NCBI GenBank assembly: GCA_964423745.1
Contig: CAYRGG010000022.1
Coordinates: 1-63,222, forward strand
Length of the DNA: 63,222 bases
Origin: CAYRGG01 sp964423745
GTDB taxonomy: Bacteria; Pseudomonadota; Gammaproteobacteria; Competibacterales; Competibacteraceae
Direction of reading: 5' to 3'
Shown here: piece after piece, positions 58,925 to 63,222 of the stretch
Position numbering within the stretch: position 1 is the stretch's first letter
How the letters are laid out: every line of letters starts with the position of its first letter
Position numbers and translations under genes: made by a program
Notes under the pieces: model-generated
Database searches by the model: none
The model's input: the letters and a program-made list of their open reading frames with translations, nothing else
Told to the model about the DNA's origin: nothing

Positions 58925-61069
58925 ATGAATCTCCATAAATGGACGGTGTGGCCCGGCAGACCTTTCCCATTGGGCGCCACATGGGATGGTCGTGGGGTCA
59001 ACTTTGCTATCTTCTCAGCCCATGCGGAAAAGGTTGAGCTGTGTCTGTTTGACGCAGCCGGCCGTAAAGAAACCGACCGTATTGTCTTACCTGAATACAG
59101 TGACCAAGTCTGGCATGGGTATGTGCATGACATAGATCCCGGCACCTTGTACGGCTATCGGGTTTATGGTCCCTATGAACCCCATCGAGGCCACCGTTTT
59201 AATCATCATAAGCTGTTATTAGATCCGTATGCTAAACAGCTTAAAGGGCATCTTCGTTTAGCTGATATTCATTGTGGTTATCGGGTGGGCGATTCCGAGG
59301 AGGATCTTTCTTTTGATCGCCGTGATAGCGCCCGCGATATACCCAAGTGCGTGGTTGTCAATCCGACCTTTTCCTGGGAAGGCAAACATCATCCCTATAT
59401 ACCCTGGCCAGAAACCATTCTCTATGAAACCCATGTGCGGGGTTTCACCATGCGCCACGAGAACATACCACCGGAACAACGGGGCCGGTTTGCGGGCATG
59501 GGCCATCCTGAGATCGTCGCCTACCTAAAAGCTTTGGGCGTCACAGCAGTAGAATTAATGCCGGTACACGCCTTTGCGGACGAGACTTTTTTGCTAGAAA
59601 AAGACCTTCGCAACTACTGGGGCTATAACACATTCGCCTTCTTCGCCCCTGAACCCCGGTATATGGGTGATGGTAGTCTTAGCGAATTTAAAGATATGGT
59701 GAAACGTCTCCATGACGCCGGTATCGAGGTCATTTTGGATGTGGTCTACAATCACACCGCCGAGGGCAATCAGCTAGGCCCCACCTTGAGTTTTCGGGGT
59801 ATCGACAACGCTTCTTACTATCGGCTGGAACCCGACAATCCGCGCTTTTATATCAACGATACAGGCTGTGGTAACACTCTAAATGTGACCCACCCACGGG
59901 TTTTGCAGATGGTCATGGATAGTCTGCGTTATTGGGTCAATGAGATGCAGGTGGACGGCTTTCGTTATGATTTGGCGTCGACCTTGGGTCGGGAAATCTA
60001 TGGTTACGACCGGGGCAGTGGCTTTTTCGACGCTATTCGTCAAGACCCTACTCTGTCTCATGTAAAGCATATCGCCGAACCCTGGGATATAGGACCGGGG
60101 GGTTATCAGTTAGGCAGTTTCCCAACCGGTTCGGCGGAATGGAATGACCGTTTTCGCGATACCGTGCGTCAGTTCTGGCGGGGCGATGAAGGTATGTTAC
60201 CGCAGCTGGCGACGAACTTGTTAGGTTCCAGCGACACCTTCGAGCATGACGGTCGTCAGCCTTGGGCCAGCATTAACTATGTGGCCAGTCACGACGGGTT
60301 TACCTTGGCCGATGTGGTCAGCTATTGTGAACGCCACAATCATATTAATGGGGAGGATAATCGGGACGGGCATCCCTCTAACTACAGCGCCAACTATGGG
60401 GTAGAAGGCATTACTGACCAGGAAAATATCCTTGAATTGCGACAACGCCAGCGTCGCAATATGCTAGCGACTGTTTTTCTAGCCCAAGGCACCCCCATGT
60501 TACTGGCAGGTGACGAAGTGGGTCGCAGCCAAGATGGCAATAATAATGCGTACTGTCAAGACAATCCCATCAGTTGGGTCAATTGGTCAAACATACCCGA
60601 TAGAGAACGGCGCTTTTTAGAATTTACCCGGCGTTTAATTCATTTACGGCGCAATCATCCGGTGCTGCGGCGTTCTCGCTTCCTGCATGGACAGGTCACG
60701 TCAGAGATTACGGGATTACAAGACATAAAATGGATTCATCCGAATGGCCATGAGATGGAGGAAGAACACTGGCATGATGGTAATGCACGGTGCCTCGGTT
60801 TACTGTTGGCGGGTGATGCCGGCAAATACATGGCCAGCGACGGCCAACTGGAAACCGATGATACGTTATTCATCGTGTTAAATGCCCATAGTGATCCAAT
60901 TCACTTCACTATGCCCTCTGTGCAGGGCGCCATTCGCTGGATATGCCTACTGGATACGGCCTATCCGGAATATCCCGTGGGTGATAAGGTCGTATCACCC
61001 GCTGCCAGCGCGGTTATTGAACCACGCTCGGTGAGCGTATTTTCATTGGTTTACCATAACGTTTCGTGA
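58925..61069 (+). CDS. glgX: GlgX, glycogen debranching enzyme
   Basis: GlgX removes short alpha-1,6 side chains left by glycogen phosphorylase. The 714-residue protein has a CBM48 domain (about 5-115; LGATWDGRGVNFAIFSAHAEKVELCLFD) and a GH13 catalytic barrel (about 170-560), with VILDVVYNHTAEGN, DGFRYDLAST (nucleophile Asp), HIAEPWDIGPGGYQLG (acid Glu) and NYVASHDGFTL. A C-terminal beta domain ends it. The family size is 650-710. No other glg genes are in the window. Confidence 0.95.
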   Translation: MNLHKWTVWPGRPFPLGATWDGRGVNFAIFSAHAEKVELCLFDAAGRKETDRIVLPEYSDQVWHGYVHDIDPGTLYGYRVYGPYEPHRGHRFNHHKLLLDPYAKQLKGHLRLADIHCGYRVGDSEEDLSFDRRDSARDIPKCVVVNPTFSWEGKHHPYIPWPETILYETHVRGFTMRHENIPPEQRGRFAGMGHPEIVAYLKALGVTAVELMPVHAFADETFLLEKDLRNYWGYNTFAFFAPEPRYMGDGSLSEFKDMVKRLHDAGIEVILDVVYNHTAEGNQLGPTLSFRGIDNASYYRLEPDNPRFYINDTGCGNTLNVTHPRVLQMVMDSLRYWVNEMQVDGFRYDLASTLGREIYGYDRGSGFFDAIRQDPTLSHVKHIAEPWDIGPGGYQLGSFPTGSAEWNDRFRDTVRQFWRGDEGMLPQLATNLLGSSDTFEHDGRQPWASINYVASHDGFTLADVVSYCERHNHINGEDNRDGHPSNYSANYGVEGITDQENILELRQRQRRNMLATVFLAQGTPMLLAGDEVGRSQDGNNNAYCQDNPISWVNWSNIPDRERRFLEFTRRLIHLRRNHPVLRRSRFLHGQVTSEITGLQDIKWIHPNGHEMEEEHWHDGNARCLGLLLAGDAGKYMASDGQLETDDTLFIVLNAHSDPIHFTMPSVQGAIRWICLLDTAYPEYPVGDKVVSPAASAVIEPRSVSVFSLVYHNVS

Positions 61070-61109
61070 CGTTATCGATGAACGCCATTTTAAGGATAAT
61101 CAAATTTTA

Positions 61110-62417
61110 ATGTCTAACGCTAGTTTTCGCATTGAACCTAGCCCTAGCCTACAGGGACAGCTACGAGTACCGGGAGATAAATCCATTTCCCACCGTGCTG
61201 TCCTATTGGGCGCATTGGCCGACGGCGTTAGTGAACTTAGTGGATTTTTGGAAGGCGCAGACTGCCTTGCTACGGTGGCTGTCTTGCGGGCTATGGGTGT
61301 TGCTATTCAAGGCCCTAAAGCAGGCCGAGTCACCATACAGGGGGTTGGTCGTGATGGTTTAACAGCGCCCACCAGTACATTAGACATGGGCAACTCAGGC
61401 ACTGCCATGCGGCTTCTTACCGGCGTACTGGCTGGCCAGCCGTTTTCCAGTGTGGTGAGTGGCGATAGCTCCTTGATTCGGCGACCCATGCAGCGTATCA
61501 TCGACCCCCTTTGGCAGATGGGCGCACGTATTGAAAGCAGTGCGGGTGGCACTGCACCCTTGCGTATCCACGGCACAAAAATGCTGCAGGGTATCGATTA
61601 CACGTTACCTGTACCGAGCGCTCAGGTTAAATCATGTATTTTGCTAGCCGGTCTCTATGCCCAAGGCGATACCCGTATCACCGAGCCAACACCCACCCGA
61701 GATCATACTGAAAGACTGCTAGAGGGATTCGGCTATCCAGTGGAACACCATGACCAACGCATCACCTTAACCGGCGGTGGACGTTTACATGCATGCAGGC
61801 TAGAAGTACCGGCTGACATCTCTTCGGCGGCGTTTTTTTTAGTGGGCGCCAGTATCGCTCAAAGCGCCCGCTTGGTGCTTGAAAACGTTGGGGTTAACCC
61901 GACCCGCATCGGCATTATTACTATTCTGCAACAGATGGGAGCGCATATCAAACTTGTCAACGAACGCTGGATTGGCCATGAGCCGGTAGCGGATATTCAG
62001 GTAGAGTCAGCCCCTCTGCGGGGGATACAGATACCGCAGGAACTGGTCCCCCTGGCCATCGACGAATTTCCTGCGCTGTTTATCGCCGCGGCTTGCGCTG
62101 ACGGCGAAACCCTACTCACTGGCGCTAAGGAATTACGGGTTAAAGAGAGCGATCGTATTGAAGTCATGAGCGCTGGTTTGCGAGCCTTGGGTATCGAGGC
62201 AGAAACGTTGCCCGACGGCATCCGGATTTGTGGTGGCAAACTGCAGGGCGGCAAGGTGGATAGCCAAGGCGATCACCGTATTGCCATGGCGTTTGCTATG
62301 GCTGGATTACGCGCTTCGGACGTTATTACCGTGGGCGATTGTCGTCAGGTGGATACATCGTTTCCTGGATTTGTTGAACTTGCCCAAACGGTAGGGCTGC
62401 GGATTACGGCTTACTAG
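61110..62417 (+). CDS. aroA: AroA, 5-enolpyruvylshikimate-3-phosphate synthase
   Basis: AroA is the sixth step of the shikimate pathway. The 435-residue protein has LRVPGDKSISHRAVLLGALADG, LDMGNSGTAMRLLTGVLAGQ, SSLIRRPMQRIIDPLWQMGA (Gly-containing PEP loop) and KELRVKESDRIEVMSAGL, with DHRIAMAFAMAGL and DTSFPGFVEL near the end. It is of the length and class found in non-enteric bacteria (class II features). An AAGGATAA ribosome site precedes it. The gene order aroA-cmk, expected to continue into rpsA, is widely conserved. Confidence 0.95.
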   Translation: MSNASFRIEPSPSLQGQLRVPGDKSISHRAVLLGALADGVSELSGFLEGADCLATVAVLRAMGVAIQGPKAGRVTIQGVGRDGLTAPTSTLDMGNSGTAMRLLTGVLAGQPFSSVVSGDSSLIRRPMQRIIDPLWQMGARIESSAGGTAPLRIHGTKMLQGIDYTLPVPSAQVKSCILLAGLYAQGDTRITEPTPTRDHTERLLEGFGYPVEHHDQRITLTGGGRLHACRLEVPADISSAAFFLVGASIAQSARLVLENVGVNPTRIGIITILQQMGAHIKLVNERWIGHEPVADIQVESAPLRGIQIPQELVPLAIDEFPALFIAAACADGETLLTGAKELRVKESDRIEVMSAGLRALGIEAETLPDGIRICGGKLQGGKVDSQGDHRIAMAFAMAGLRASDVITVGDCRQVDTSFPGFVELAQTVGLRITAY

Positions 62418-62455
62418 CTAGCTATGGCCGAGTCCATTGACCTATTCGGCAAGCC

Positions 62456-63142
62456 ATGACTGAAGCTGACATACCCGTTATTACTGTGGATGGGCCAAGT
62501 GGGGTTGGCAAAGGAACTTTATGCTGCTGGTTAGCGCATCGGTTAGGTTGGCATTTATTGGATAGTGGTGCGCTTTATCGGGTTACTGCCCTAGCGGCCC
62601 AAAAGCATCATGTGACAGATGATGCACAGATTGCCCAACTGGCGGAAAACCTCCAAGTAGATTTTCATACCCAGGGCAACGGTGAAATAGCCGTTTTTTT
62701 CGCAGGTGAAGAGGTTAGCCATGCCATCCGTAGCGAGGATTGCGGCAACACAGCTTCGCGGGTGGCCAGTTTTCCCAGCGTGCGGGCTGCGCTTTTGCAA
62801 CGGCAACGGGATTTCCGTCAACCACCTGGGCTTGTTGCAGATGGGCGAGATATGGGTAGCGTCGTGTTTGTGGATGCGCCGGTGAAGATTTTTTTAACCG
62901 CTACCCCCCAAGAACGTGCGATTAGACGCTATAACCAGTTGAGAGAAAAAGGCATAGATGCTAGTCTTTCGAAACTTACTGAGGATATCGCCCAGCGCGA
63001 TGCTCGAGATGCCACGCGTAAGGTCGCCCCGCTCAAATCTGCCGTTGATGCGCAGTTAGTAGACACCACGGGAATGACCATCGATGCTGTTCAAAAAAGC
63101 TCGTTAGCGATAATAAGCGACCGGCTTGGCATTATTATTTAG
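62456..63142 (+). CDS. cmk: Cmk, cytidylate kinase
   Basis: Cmk phosphorylates CMP and dCMP. The 228-residue protein has the P-loop VDGPSGVGKGTLCCWLAHRLGWHLLDSGALYR, the CMP-specific insert, VADGRDMGSVVFVDAPVKIFLTA, and the lid TPQERAIRRYNQLREKGIDASLSKLTEDIAQRDARDATRK. It starts 38 bp after aroA. The region to the right end should lead to rpsA, and its two hairpins may be the S1 leader. Confidence 0.95.
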   Translation: MTEADIPVITVDGPSGVGKGTLCCWLAHRLGWHLLDSGALYRVTALAAQKHHVTDDAQIAQLAENLQVDFHTQGNGEIAVFFAGEEVSHAIRSEDCGNTASRVASFPSVRAALLQRQRDFRQPPGLVADGRDMGSVVFVDAPVKIFLTATPQERAIRRYNQLREKGIDASLSKLTEDIAQRDARDATRKVAPLKSAVDAQLVDTTGMTIDAVQKSSLAIISDRLGIII

Positions 63143-63222
63143 AGAATATAAGGGGGGTTCGGATAACCTCGAACCAAATTAACTAACCCGCGGACTGGTT
63201 GATCCGCATGAGTTGAGCTATT
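63143..63222 (+). promoter_or_regulatory. Leader region after cmk, probably of rpsA
   Basis: Two small hairpins are visible: GGTTCG (63157-63162) with CGAACC (63171-63176), and GCGGA (63190-63194) with TCCGC (63203-63207). In E. coli rpsA follows cmk and its leader folds into hairpins to which S1 binds to control itself. The rpsA start is not in the window, so this is inference from gene order. Confidence 0.4.

Noticed and set aside
1..63222. CRISPR arrays, tRNA or rRNA genes
   Set aside because: No regularly spaced repeats and no cloverleaf or rRNA sequence could be recognised; a tRNAscan run would settle this for tRNA.

Overview
The window is a 63 kb chromosomal piece of a free-living, nitrogen-fixing gammaproteobacterium outside the Enterobacteriaceae. 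The inference rests on nifL/nifA next to a nif-type rnf operon (the arrangement known from Azotobacter vinelandii), nifM, the aroA-cmk order running toward rpsA, and proteins typical of environmental Gammaproteobacteria (NAGGN osmolyte genes, exosortase-A-associated enzymes, FadL with a VolA-like lipase, ATP-type PEP carboxykinase). Base composition looks close to 50% G+C by eye. I do not name a genus. No rRNA, tRNA or CRISPR array was seen.

Layout. 1-8986: partial nifA and complete nifL (minus) diverge from rnfABCDGEH (plus); the 417 bp between them holds a NifA activator site, an IHF site and a sigma-54 promoter. A SIR2-like gene follows rnfH after a terminator-like hairpin. 9090-11059: DNA alkylation repair (Ada/AlkA fusion and Ogt). 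11031-12780: small accessory genes, namely an unknown ORF, a RHH/ParE toxin-antitoxin pair, and an orphan TumA-like antitoxin with a toxin remnant. 12960-15254: chemoreceptor. 15605-15749: a MITE-like element, then dapD-dapE, malonyl-CoA decarboxylase and two lytic transglycosylases. 22224-23432: repeat remnants and a UPF0175/DUF3368 toxin-antitoxin pair. 23444-25645: nifM-moaA-DUF1244 (minus). 25704-36494: fatty-acid locus (enoyl-CoA hydratase, two thiolases, FadN-type bifunctional enzyme, secreted lipase, FadL). 37117-39941: exosortase-A-associated acyl-CoA ligase and decarboxylase. 39970-48264: DUF4124 protein, MsrA, GGDEF/EAL protein, YhhQ, RecD2, MmgE/PrpD protein, MIF-like tautomerase. 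48703-50304: pckA. 50428-55147: the three NAGGN genes. 55572-58555: a frameshifted small gene, a lipoprotein, an M17 aminopeptidase and a DUF104-like antitoxin. 58925-63142: glgX, aroA, cmk.

How it fits together. NifL senses redox and nitrogen state and holds NifA in check. Free NifA with IHF and sigma-54 RNA polymerase would switch on rnf, whose membrane complex drives low-potential electrons to the ferredoxin or flavodoxin that feeds nitrogenase. NifM, 15 kb away, matures the nitrogenase iron protein. The FadL/lipase/beta-oxidation block supplies acetyl-CoA from external lipids, pckA and glgX serve gluconeogenesis and glycogen, and NAGGN protects against salt stress. The points most worth a second look are the SIR2-like protein attached to a NifA-controlled rnf operon, the complete NifA-IHF-sigma-54 promoter, a serine in place of the usual flavin-carrying threonine in RnfD, and several short mobile-like repeats.
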